Below are positions 1-6,463 of a DNA stretch of 10,408 nucleotides, in pieces. This stretch comes from Tannerella sp. GTDB taxonomy: Bacteria > Bacteroidota > Bacteroidia > Bacteroidales > Tannerellaceae. A model generated the notes under the pieces. That model was not told the origin of the DNA. It saw only the letters and a program-made list of their open reading frames with translations, and made no database searches. Where the stretch lies: NCBI GenBank assembly GCA_031282485.1, contig JAITDQ010000009.1, positions 1 to 10,408 on the forward strand. Direction: 5' to 3'. How positions within the stretch are numbered: position 1 is the first letter of the stretch; each line of letters begins with the position of its first letter. A program made the translations under genes and the position numbers.

Positions 1-311
1 GTATTCACCTGATCGGCCGGAAGGTTATGACCAAGGTCTTTGGTGTATACTACGCCGTTGAAACCGATCGTGGCATGAAACAGACCGGTCACCACGTTGT
101 AGCCTTCGCTTACAGCCAGTGCACATTCCCGAAGGAATAACTGTACAAAGGCTTTACCGTTTACGTTTTTCGTTGCAATTTCCTTTTTTTCCAAGCGGGC
201 GATAATGTCGTCTTCGTAGAGCGTACCGAGAATATCCGCACGCAGATAATGAGCGTTGTTTGCATTTTTTGTAAGCTTATTCGGATAAGCTTTCGTTTTA
301 ATTGTTGTCAT
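1..311 (-). CDS. HU-related DNA-binding domain protein (HU-HIG / DUF4469 type), 5' part only
   Basis: The gene starts at an ATG at 311-309 and runs left out of the window; 103 codons are visible. The product begins MTTIKTKAYPNKLTK. It continues through an HU-like helical stretch, with ADILGTLYEDDIIARLEKKE near residues 25-44 and KAFVQLFLRECALAVSEG near 53-70. A strand-rich segment follows (YNVVTGLFHATIGFNG, 71-86). This matches the N-terminal domain of Bacteroidales proteins annotated as DNA-binding domain with a C-terminal DUF4469/Ig-like fold, usually well over 200 residues. The C-terminal domain lies outside the window, so the subtype is inferred. Such proteins are thought to bind DNA as nucleoid-associated factors; the role of this copy is unknown. 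No good promoter lies directly before the start. A weak candidate (TATTTTGC) sits near 490-500 on the minus strand, and another start region lies near 757-764. Confidence 0.7.
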   Translation of the reverse strand, partial: MTTIKTKAYPNKLTKNANNAHYLRADILGTLYEDDIIARLEKKEIATKNVNGKAFVQLFLRECALAVSEGYNVVTGLFHATIGFNGVVYTKDLGHNLPADQVN

Positions 312-630
312 AGAAAAAATATTTAAAGGGTTGAACAATTGATTGATTGAATATACTGTTGAAGAAGACATTTTTTGAAATGCCCTCATTTTTAAAACGT
401 GTGAATTTCAAATGGCCGTAACTGCATGCGGAAGGGATTTCGGCAGGAACGGCCGCCGGATTCGGATTCATACACAAAACCGGTTTGTGCAAAATATGTG
501 TGATATGAAAAAATTCCGAAGTGATTCCTTCGAAAAATGATACCGCGTTTTGTTGTTTGGAAGATTTATTTTCTGTAAAAAATTGCGCGCGTACGCGTGC
601 TTTAGTTAAATAATGTTTACGTCTGCTCGT

Positions 631-644
631 CTCTCTCTCTCTCT
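631..644. repeat. (CT)7 dinucleotide tract
   Basis: Seven uninterrupted CT units, reading as (AG)7 on the minus strand. It lies about 320 bases upstream of the HU-like gene, inside a 34-codon minus-strand frame (721-617). Tracts of this length can slip during replication, but seven units is short, so variation is only a possibility. Confidence 0.85.
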
Positions 645-756
645 GCAAGAATCGTGCCAAATCCTCCCGATGAAAGGATTAAATTACAATTTACAGCGAT
701 ATTTGTTAAGAGAAAATTCATAAACTGTGTTTTTAAATATTATACAATAACGGAGG

Positions 757-790
757 CGAAGATACAAACCTTTTTCGAGTGAAAAAATAT
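757..790 (-). promoter_or_regulatory. possible minus-strand promoter, Bacteroidetes type
   Basis: On the minus strand, TATCTTCG at 764-757 differs at one base from the -7 consensus TAnnTTTG, and the A/T-rich run before it resembles Bacteroidales promoters. A proper -33 TTG at the usual distance is missing; only T-rich sequence occurs near 781-787. If active, it would start a transcript near 750 running left toward the HU-like gene, with a leader over 400 bases long. Confidence 0.35.
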
Positions 791-881
791 TTTCGCAAAA
801 AAAATAACCTCATTATAGATATTTAACTATTTCCTCACCTGTTCCTATCTAAAAAAGGAAGAGGTTTCTTCGAGCAAATTA

Positions 882-901
882 AATAACAATTACATGTTAT
901 T
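882..901 (-). terminator. weak hairpin after the LPS operon
   Basis: A perfect 7-bp inverted repeat (AATAACA / TGTTATT, 6-base loop) lies just downstream of the LPS kinase stop codon. The stem is A/T-only apart from one pair and no long T tract follows, so this is a weak candidate for the end of the operon transcript. Confidence 0.3.
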
Positions 902-908
902 GCGTACA

Positions 909-1667
909 TTAACACTTAAAAAGCCTTTTTAACCGCGCCTTTTGCGCCTTCTTTCGTAAAAACCGGTTTTTATATTTCAATATCAACCCGACACCCCTGT
1001 CCTTATCGAAAACATTCTTCCGGGATTGCGAATATACGGCGCCTATACGTTTATATATGTCATCATCACCGAAGAGGCGGGCAAAGTTCCGGCACCCCTT
1101 CTCCGGCCCGACGGACATAAATTTCATCCGGTTCACGTCCACCAGTATAAACGTGTATTCCCCGGAAGCCCGGTCATTGCGAATCAAAATATTGCCGGGG
1201 GAATAATCCAGATGATATATTCCGGCATCGTGCAATGCTGCGGAATACCGCGCAAACGCGTCAATCAGGTTTTCATTTCCGGCAAGAGGCCCGAAATAAT
1301 ACTCGCGAATCTCCCGCACATTACAACATTGCAGGCTTACATAATAACTGTCGGAAAGCAATCCGCCCTCCTTAATTTCCACATAGCCGACCGCCTCTGC
1401 CGCACAAAATCCTTTTTCAAAAATACGCAGTGTATGATAATAAGACCTGAACGCTTTCGATTTCACGAAAAACGTATAGATGATACGATTTAAAAAACGG
1501 GGCTTATGAAATCTTTTAACATTAAGAACCAGCCCGTTATCAAGCTGAAACACTTTGATAAAATTCCTTTTCCTGTAAAGAATTTCCCCTCCGTCTTCAA
1601 ACAAAAGCGGCAAGTTCTCTATCCAATCGCGCAAATATTCATACCGGGGATTTACTGTTGCCTTCAT
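909..1667 (-). CDS. lipopolysaccharide kinase, WaaP/InaA (Kdo kinase) family
   Basis: 252 residues with a small protein-kinase-like fold. Expected to phosphorylate a sugar of the LPS inner core (Kdo or heptose) at the inner face of the cytoplasmic membrane. Visible marks: the ATP-binding lysine in LNVKRF (K51); the catalytic loop HDAGIYHLDYSPGNIL with H152, D154 and N159; and a metal-binding Asp in LVDVNR (D177) in place of the classical DFG. The C-terminus is strongly basic (RFLRKKAQKARLKRLFKC), as expected for a protein near acidic membrane lipid or LPS core. Its ATG overlaps the last 4 bases of the glycosyltransferase gene (1664-1667, ATGA type), which implies translational coupling. Family assignment is firm; the exact sugar acceptor is inferred from context. 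Confidence 0.85.
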   Translation of the reverse strand: MKATVNPRYEYLRDWIENLPLLFEDGGEILYRKRNFIKVFQLDNGLVLNVKRFHKPRFLNRIIYTFFVKSKAFRSYYHTLRIFEKGFCAAEAVGYVEIKEGGLLSDSYYVSLQCCNVREIREYYFGPLAGNENLIDAFARYSAALHDAGIYHLDYSPGNILIRNDRASGEYTFILVDVNRMKFMSVGPEKGCRNFARLFGDDDIYKRIGAVYSQSRKNVFDKDRGVGLILKYKNRFLRKKAQKARLKRLFKC

Positions 1668-2698
1668 AACCGCCGCAAATAACCGTCAATTTTATCCACA
1701 ATCCGTTCCGGCGTGATTTCATTCATACAAGCCCAGTCCCCGCGATAGCAGGGTTTATTCCCATATATTGAACAGGGACGGCACGGCAAATCAACCTGTA
1801 CGGCAAGGTCTTCACGCTGATGATAACCGTAGAATCCGGCATACGGATGTGTGGCGCCCCAAATGGAAATGACTTTCGTGCCGACAAGCGAGGCAAAATG
1901 CATGTTTGCAGAATCCATACAGACAAGGAGATCGAGTTTGCCGATAAGGGGCAGTTCCTTGTCCAGCGTATAACGCCCGGCAACGTTCCGGGTATGTGCA
2001 TATTCCTTTTCCCACCTGTCTAAGACAGCCTTTTCCCCGTCGCGTCCGCCAAACAGGAAAACCGTTATATCGTCCCGTCCGGACAGTATTTCTACAACTT
2101 TCTCCATTTTTTCCACCGGATAAACCTTCCCCCTGTGCTTTGCAAACGGGGCGATACCGACCCGGTAGCCTTCCTTATTCTCCGCCACGAAGCGGATTGC
2201 CGTGTCGTCAACCGGATGTTTCTCATATAAGGAAACAAACGTTTCCTCAAAATGAAATCCGGCCGCATGAAACACCTCCGCATAGCGCTCCGTTACCGGG
2301 CGCAACCGGCGGATTTCTTTCGGCGGACGTCCGGTAAGAAGCCTGCGTTCCCTGCGTCCCTTGTCAATTTTAAAAATCCGCTTGCCGCTCAGCCGGAAAA
2401 TCACATCGACAATCCGCGAACGGATGACGCAATGCAGGTCAAGCACCATATCAAACTTATATTTCCTCAGGATGAAAGCGTACCGCAGAAAACCGAATAA
2501 CGACTTTTCCGTATTCCGGGTATTGATACCCATTACATTTACATTCGGCGGACGATTGATAAAAAGCGGCATAAGAAAAGTCTGCGTAAACATGGTAAAC
2601 GAATCATCCGGATTCGCCTCCGCCGCAGAATAGACGACGGGAATCGTCATGGCGACATCCCCGATCGCAGAAAGCCTTATGACCAGTACCTTAGACAT
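1664..2698 (-). CDS. glycosyltransferase family 9, heptosyltransferase-like
   Basis: 344 residues, the normal length for GT9 (WaaC/WaaF/WaaQ-like) enzymes, which move heptose or a related sugar from a nucleotide donor onto the growing LPS core in the cytoplasm. The N-terminus MSKVLVIRLSAIGDVAMTIP has the family pattern with the conserved Asp at D14. The donor-binding C-terminal half carries MDSANMHFASLVGTKVISIWGAT (residues 261-283), the equivalent of the DSGPMHLAAALG motif. A cysteine-rich tail follows (PCRPC 305-309, C317, C324), common in GT9 proteins. It is the middle gene of the operon: 6 bases after DUF4254 and overlapping the kinase gene by 4. Donor and acceptor cannot be read from sequence; many Bacteroidales have unusual cores, so 'heptose' is a family guess. 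Confidence 0.88.
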   Translation of the reverse strand: MSKVLVIRLSAIGDVAMTIPVVYSAAEANPDDSFTMFTQTFLMPLFINRPPNVNVMGINTRNTEKSLFGFLRYAFILRKYKFDMVLDLHCVIRSRIVDVIFRLSGKRIFKIDKGRRERRLLTGRPPKEIRRLRPVTERYAEVFHAAGFHFEETFVSLYEKHPVDDTAIRFVAENKEGYRVGIAPFAKHRGKVYPVEKMEKVVEILSGRDDITVFLFGGRDGEKAVLDRWEKEYAHTRNVAGRYTLDKELPLIGKLDLLVCMDSANMHFASLVGTKVISIWGATHPYAGFYGYHQREDLAVQVDLPCRPCSIYGNKPCYRGDWACMNEITPERIVDKIDGYLRRL

Positions 2699-2704
2699 TT
2701 ATTC

Positions 2705-3313
2705 TTATTTTTTACCGTACAGTACGGGGTTCAGTGAAGGATCATTATACATTTTCATTTGCCTGTAAACCTTCATATATTTGTGTCCGTCTTTGATATC
2801 ATCCAGCAATTGATCCAGCGCAAGGGATAAATCCTTTCGCTGTTCCAGCAAAACGGACAGTTTCTTTTCACACGCTTCAACATGTTCGGCCGTCACATCC
2901 GTACGCCGTGTTTCCTGTTGCATGTGGTATATCTTCAACACGAGGATAGACAGCCGGTCGACAGCCCATGCCGGACTTTCCGTATTGATTTTCGCATCCG
3001 GTAAAATCTCTACATTTCTATACAGGTCAAAAAAATAACTGTCGATAAGTTCCACCAGATCCGTCCTGTCCTGATTGGACTTGTCTATCCGGCGCTTTAT
3101 CGCCAGCGCCTTTACCGGATCAATATCCGGATCGCGTACAATATCTTCAAGATGCCACTGTACCGCGTCAATCCGGTTTTTAAGATACAGATAATATTCT
3201 ATACTCCCCTCCCTGTAAGGATTCCCGACAGGCGCGTCAACATCGTCCGTCCTGTGATAGTCATCCGTCGCCTTTTCAAAAACGGAGTAACATTTCTCGC
3301 TGAATTTTTCCAT
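2705..3313 (-). CDS. DUF4254 domain protein, first gene of the LPS operon
   Basis: 202 residues, nearly all predicted helix, with no signal peptide or membrane segment, so probably cytoplasmic. The whole chain fits DUF4254. Recognisable stretches are NPYREGSIEYYLYLKNRIDAVQWHLEDI (about 31-58), KALAIKRRIDKSNQDRTDLVE (about 69-89), and a C-terminal pair of coiled-coil-like helices (VEACEKKLSVLLEQRKDLSLALDQLL). The family's biochemistry is not known to me. Its place directly before a GT9 glycosyltransferase and an LPS kinase (6-base gap to the former) suggests a role in LPS core assembly, perhaps as a scaffold or regulator; this is inference. The ATG at 3313-3311 is chosen because a perfect -7 element lies 20 bases upstream, leaving a very short leader. 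Confidence 0.82.
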   Translation of the reverse strand: MEKFSEKCYSVFEKATDDYHRTDDVDAPVGNPYREGSIEYYLYLKNRIDAVQWHLEDIVRDPDIDPVKALAIKRRIDKSNQDRTDLVELIDSYFFDLYRNVEILPDAKINTESPAWAVDRLSILVLKIYHMQQETRRTDVTAEHVEACEKKLSVLLEQRKDLSLALDQLLDDIKDGHKYMKVYRQMKMYNDPSLNPVLYGKK

Positions 3314-3332
3314 ATATATTCAAAATAAAGGT

Positions 3333-3340
3333 CAAAGGTA
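3333..3340 (-). promoter_or_regulatory. promoter (-7) of the LPS operon
   Basis: On the minus strand TACCTTTG matches TAnnTTTG exactly. It lies about 20 bases before the ATG of the DUF4254 gene. No clear -33 TTG lies 17-21 bases upstream, so the element may be weak or need an activator. Confidence 0.55.
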
Positions 3341-3432
3341 ATAAAAAAAGTAATATGCCGGAAATCGCATGCCGTTTTTACGTCAAAAAAATTTCCGTCC
3401 CCCGTCTCAAACGCTCCCGATGCCGGTTTTTT

Positions 3433-4002
3433 TTATATCCGCGAAAGCAGCTCTTCTATCACCCGGGGATAATGCCTGTATTCCAGTTCATGCACTTTCG
3501 CGGCAACATCATCCGCCGTATCCGACGGCAAAACGGGACAGTCCGCCTGAAAAACAATTGCGCCTTCGTCATAATGCTCATTTACATAATGAATCGTTAT
3601 CCCCGTCCGCGTCTCCCCGGCCGCAACAACCGCCCGGTGGACATAATCGCCGTACATCCCTTTCCCCCCGTATGCGGGTAATAATGACGGATGAATATTT
3701 ATTATCCTCTCAGGATACGCACGGATAATATCCGCAGGAATCCTTAGCAGAAATCCCGCCAGAACGATAAAATGCGTTTCGTATTCGGACAGTTTTTGCA
3801 GAATCAAATTTCCTTCGTTAAACTCCACATTCGTGAAAACAAACGAAGGAACGCCCAACCGTTCCGCCCTTTCATGAACCCCGGCGTCGGGCTTATTTGA
3901 TAAAATGACCGCAACACGAATCCTCGCACTGTCATGGAAGCGCCTAATCACATTTTCGGCATTAGAGCCTGATCCTGAAGCAAATACAGCAATATTTTTC
4001 AT
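3433..4002 (-). CDS. purN: phosphoribosylglycinamide formyltransferase
   Basis: 189 residues, the normal length for PurN. It transfers a formyl group from 10-formyltetrahydrofolate to GAR, the third step of purine synthesis, in the cytoplasm. Seen: the phosphate-binding ASGSGSNAE (8-16), the folate-site LAGFLLRIP (81-89), the signature INIHPSLLPAYGGKGMYG (101-118) with catalytic N102 and H104, and the catalytic Asp in EHYDEGAIV (D145). The frame stays open upstream to an ATG at 4029, which would add MCIKTEMKE; I chose 4002 because family members begin at MKNIAVFASG and the longer start would fall inside the 4024-4046 inverted repeat. It is divergent from acpP. There is no further gene in its transcript: it ends about 120 bases before the LPS operon start, and that operon has its own promoter. 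Confidence 0.95.
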   Translation of the reverse strand: MKNIAVFASGSGSNAENVIRRFHDSARIRVAVILSNKPDAGVHERAERLGVPSFVFTNVEFNEGNLILQKLSEYETHFIVLAGFLLRIPADIIRAYPERIINIHPSLLPAYGGKGMYGDYVHRAVVAAGETRTGITIHYVNEHYDEGAIVFQADCPVLPSDTADDVAAKVHELEYRHYPRVIEELLSRI

Positions 4003-4023
4003 CTCTTTCATTTCTGTTTTTAT

Positions 4024-4046
4024 GCACATATTTTAAAAATATGTGC
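4024..4046. repeat. perfect 11-bp inverted repeat in the purN leader
   Basis: GCACATATTTT and its exact complement are separated by a single base. It lies between the purN promoter and the purN start, roughly 35-55 bases into the transcript, and about 30 bases upstream of the acpP -33 element. The near-absence of a loop makes an RNA hairpin poor and favours a binding site for a dimeric protein. Confidence 0.8.
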
Positions 4047-4074
4047 TGTTTTCGATATTTTTCGCATTGAATAT

Positions 4075-4106
4075 TTGTTTTATCTGCAAAAATATATGTT
4101 CCTTTG
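4075..4106 (+). promoter_or_regulatory. promoter of acpP-fabF-rnc
   Basis: TTG at 4075-4077 (within ATTTG) and TTCCTTTG at 4099-4106 are 21 bases apart and fit the Bacteroidetes -33/-7 pattern with one mismatch in the -7 element. The following GCACCGC is typical of the start region. The expected leader before the acpP ATG is about 45-50 bases. Confidence 0.6.
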
Positions 4107-4114
4107 CACCGCAA
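4087..4114 (-). promoter_or_regulatory. promoter of purN
   Basis: On the minus strand TATTTTTG at 4094-4087 is an exact TAnnTTTG match, with TTG at 4114-4112 placed 17 bases upstream. It overlaps the opposite-facing acpP promoter almost completely. Expected leader is about 75-80 bases and includes the 4024-4046 inverted repeat. Confidence 0.55.
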
Positions 4115-4160
4115 AAATAAAAAATATTACGTATTTAGTATTAATTTAAATCTTAAAATT

Positions 4161-4397
4161 ATGTCTGATGTAGCATCTCGCGTAAAAGCGATTATTGTTG
4201 ACAAATTGAGTGTTGAAGAATCTGAAGTTACTAACGAAGCGAGCTTCACCAATGATTTGGGAGCAGACTCTCTGGACACAGTTGAGTTGATCATGGAATT
4301 TGAAAAGGAATTCGGTCTTTCTATTCCGGATGACCAGGCTGAAAAAATTTCTACTGTCGGAGACTCCATTGCTTATATTGAAGCTAACATGAAGTAA
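4161..4397 (+). CDS. acpP: acyl carrier protein
   Basis: 78 residues, acidic, helical: the standard size and composition of ACP, which carries growing acyl chains on a phosphopantetheine arm during fatty acid synthesis in the cytoplasm. The attachment site is the Ser in [19 protein letters not shown] (S37), followed by the usual recognition helix and [19 protein letters not shown]. The frame is open further upstream to 4104, but that would start inside the promoter region; [12 protein letters not shown] is the normal family start. It is the first gene of the acpP-fabF-rnc transcript, 10 bases before fabF. Codons are more A/T-rich and regular than in its neighbours, as expected for a highly expressed gene. 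Confidence 0.97.
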   Translation: MSDVASRVKAIIVDKLSVEESEVTNEASFTNDLGADSLDTVELIMEFEKEFGLSIPDDQAEKISTVGDSIAYIEANMK

Positions 4398-4407
4398 TTT
4401 GATCTGT

Positions 4408-5667
4408 ATGGAATTAAAAAGAGTTGTAGTAACGGGTCTCGGCGCCATCACACCATTAGGCAACAGTGTCGCGGAAACGTGGCAGGCATTGATCAGTGGA
4501 GTAAGCGGTGCAGGACCTATTACTCGCTTTGACACTTCAAAGTTTAAGACACGGTTCGCCTGTGAAGTAAAAAATTTTGATCCGTTAGCTTATTTCCCGG
4601 ATAAGAAGGACGCCCGCAAATGCGATTTACATGCCCAGTATGCCATCGCCTCGGCTCAGGAAGCCGTCGCCGACGCAAATCCGGACTTGGAAAAAGAAGA
4701 TAAAGACCGTATCGGCGTTATCTTCTCTTCCGGAATCGGGGGCATCTATTCGTTTCAGGAAGAAGTAATGGGATACAGCGACGAGCGCGGGCCGCGTTTC
4801 AATCCGTTTTTCATACCCAGAATCATTGCGGACATATCCGCCGGACATATCTCGATGAAATATGGTTTTCGCGGGCCGAATTTTGCAACGGTTTCGGCGT
4901 GCGCCTCGTCGACCAATGCGATTGGCGATGCGTTCAATTATATCCGGCTCGGAAAGGCGAACATGATCGTAACGGGAGGCGCCGAGGCGCCGATCTCGCT
5001 TGTCGGAGTTGGAGGATTCAATGCGATGAACGCCCTGTCGACACGCAATGATTCGCCGGAAACGGCTTCCCGTCCGTTCAGCAACAGCCGCGACGGTTTT
5101 GTCATGGGCGAAGGCGGCGCATGTCTCATTCTCGAAGAAATGGAACACGCTCTTGCCCGCGGTGCGCGAATCTATGGGGAAATCGCAGGCTCGGGAATGT
5201 CGGCCGACGCATACCACCTGACAGCATCGCACCCGGAAGGACTGGGCGCCATACTTGTCATGCGCAATGCGCTCGAAGACGCGGAAATGAAACCGGAGGA
5301 TATTGATTATATTAATGTACACGGGACGTCTACGCCCGTCGGCGATATATCGGAAGCCAAAGCGATAAAGGAAGTTTTCGGCAGTCACGCGTTTAAACTG
5401 AATATAAGCGCGACCAAATCAATGACCGGCCACATGCTCGGCGCAGCAGGAGCTCTCGAAGCAATAGCCTGCGTACTGTCCGTATACAACGATGTGGTTC
5501 CGCCTACTATTAATTATACGGAAGGTGATAATGACCCCGAAATCGACTATAACCTGAACTTTACGTTCAACAAGGCTCAGAAAAGAACCGTCAATGCGGC
5601 GCTTTCGAACACGTTCGGTTTTGGCGGTCATAATGCAAGTGTTATTGTTAAAAAATTCAAGAAATAA
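4408..5667 (+). CDS. fabF: beta-ketoacyl-ACP synthase II
   Basis: 419 residues, the usual length of KAS II. It condenses malonyl-ACP with acyl-ACP in chain elongation, and in most bacteria it acts in the step sensitive to temperature. The start MELKRVVVTGLGAITPLG is typical. The full catalytic set is present: the acyl-binding Cys in VSACASS (C165), His in NVHGTSTP (H305), Lys in SATKSMTGH (K337) and His (H342), with the glycine-rich FGFGGHNAS at 403-411. It directly follows acpP, its carrier. The frame extends back to a TTG at 4399, but the ATG at 4408 matches the family. Nothing is missing or odd. Confidence 0.97.
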   Translation: MELKRVVVTGLGAITPLGNSVAETWQALISGVSGAGPITRFDTSKFKTRFACEVKNFDPLAYFPDKKDARKCDLHAQYAIASAQEAVADANPDLEKEDKDRIGVIFSSGIGGIYSFQEEVMGYSDERGPRFNPFFIPRIIADISAGHISMKYGFRGPNFATVSACASSTNAIGDAFNYIRLGKANMIVTGGAEAPISLVGVGGFNAMNALSTRNDSPETASRPFSNSRDGFVMGEGGACLILEEMEHALARGARIYGEIAGSGMSADAYHLTASHPEGLGAILVMRNALEDAEMKPEDIDYINVHGTSTPVGDISEAKAIKEVFGSHAFKLNISATKSMTGHMLGAAGALEAIACVLSVYNDVVPPTINYTEGDNDPEIDYNLNFTFNKAQKRTVNAALSNTFGFGGHNASVIVKKFKK

Positions 5668-5668
5668 G

Positions 5669-6445
5669 GTGATTTTCAAGCGCATACGCAAATGGATAAG
5701 GCTCTTTAAATTAAAAAACAAAGAGCCTTATTTGTCTTTGTATGATTTTCTCGGTTTTTATCCCGAGAATATCGAACTCTACGAGCAGGCTTTTGTTCAC
5801 CGTTCCATCCCTCCGACTCAGGACAGGAAACCGGGAAATAACGAACGCCTTGAGTTTTTAGGAGATGCCATTTTAGATGCTATCATCGCGGATATTGTAT
5901 TTAAGCATTTCCCCAACAAAAAGGAAGGTTTCCTCACAAACACGCGTTCGAAAATAGTACAGCGCGACAGCCTCAATCACATAGCCCTGAAATTGGGCAT
6001 CGATGAAAAAGTCACCTCCATGCCGTATGCCGTTACCCACCATAAATATATGTACGGCAATGCGCTCGAGGCGCTGATCGGAGCCATTTACTTGGATCAG
6101 GGATACGAATGTTGCCGTAAATTTATAAAGGAACGCGTCGTTGATAAACACATTTCGTTAGACAAGCTGGCAAGTCGCGAAGTAAACTTCAAATCCCGCC
6201 TCCTTGAATGGGGGCAGAAGACAAAACTCCAGATCGAATTTGACCTCATCGAAACGTTTACGGACGAAGACGGGAATCCGGTCTTTCAGACAAGCGTGTC
6301 GCTGGAAGGAACACCGCTTGGCATCGGAATCGGAAGCACCAAAAAAGAATCCCAGCAGATTGCGGCAAAAAATGTAATCAAAAAGATAAACCGGGACAAG
6401 GATGTCCAGCGACTGATAGAAGGTCTTAAAGATCAGCATACTTAA
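5669..6445 (+). CDS. rnc: ribonuclease III
   Basis: 258 residues if started at the GTG at 5669. It cleaves double-stranded RNA, including rRNA precursors. The catalytic domain has NERLEFLGDAIL (58-69) with E59, E62 and D66, and GNALEALIGAIYLD (130-143) with E134. A C-terminal dsRNA-binding domain spans about 173-241 (NFKSRLLEWGQKTKL ... KKESQQIAAKNVI). The position matching D114 of the E. coli enzyme is Asn (N131), which I recall in other Bacteroidetes RNase III proteins. No ATG lies in frame after the fabF stop; GTG is 1 base after it. An ATG at 5633 would overlap fabF by 35 bases and add 12 residues that do not look like the family, so it is the alternative. A basic lead (KRIRKWIRLFKLK) precedes the domain. 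Confidence 0.93.
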   Translation: MIFKRIRKWIRLFKLKNKEPYLSLYDFLGFYPENIELYEQAFVHRSIPPTQDRKPGNNERLEFLGDAILDAIIADIVFKHFPNKKEGFLTNTRSKIVQRDSLNHIALKLGIDEKVTSMPYAVTHHKYMYGNALEALIGAIYLDQGYECCRKFIKERVVDKHISLDKLASREVNFKSRLLEWGQKTKLQIEFDLIETFTDEDGNPVFQTSVSLEGTPLGIGIGSTKKESQQIAAKNVIKKINRDKDVQRLIEGLKDQHT

Positions 6446-6463
6446 TGCGCGAACATAAGCCCT

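Larger units (their letters stand above)
312..908. other. 597-base AT-rich intergenic stretch, no convincing gene
   Basis: No open frame here looks like a real protein. The longest minus-strand frame (660 to 298, TTG start) gives 120 residues with no recognisable domain, low-complexity basic ends, and an overlap with the start of the HU-like gene. A 34-codon frame starts at the ATG at 721-719 and stops at 617. The stretch does hold a (CT)7 tract, a possible minus-strand promoter near 757-790, and an AT-rich inverted repeat just past the LPS kinase gene. The most likely reading is a long regulatory leader for the HU-like gene plus spacer DNA. Confidence 0.6.

Noticed and set aside
477..486. 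AAACCGGTTT palindrome upstream of the HU-like gene
   Set aside because: Ten bases only and no second copy or promoter at a fitting distance; likely chance.
298..660. 120-codon minus-strand frame with TTG start
   Set aside because: No recognisable domain, non-ATG start, odd composition, and overlap with the start of the HU-like gene; treated as intergenic.
838..864. Imperfect inverted repeat CCT-g-TTCC / GGAA-g-AGG
   Set aside because: Interrupted stem, 11-base A-rich loop and no T tract on the strand where the operon ends; not convincing as a terminator.
1026..1493. 155-codon plus-strand frame
   Set aside because: Antisense to the LPS kinase, whose catalytic motifs fall in the same stretch.
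3361..3432. Possible terminator after purN
   Set aside because: A T run exists on the minus strand (about 3386-3392) but no stable hairpin directly before it could be built by eye.
4104..4160. Upstream extension of acpP
   Set aside because: The extra 19 residues start within the promoter/transcript start region and do not fit ACP; the ATG at 4161 is the normal start.
4627..5388. 253-codon frame antisense to fabF
   Set aside because: Lies wholly within fabF, which has complete catalytic motifs; the frame is a by-product of the G/C-rich codon pattern.
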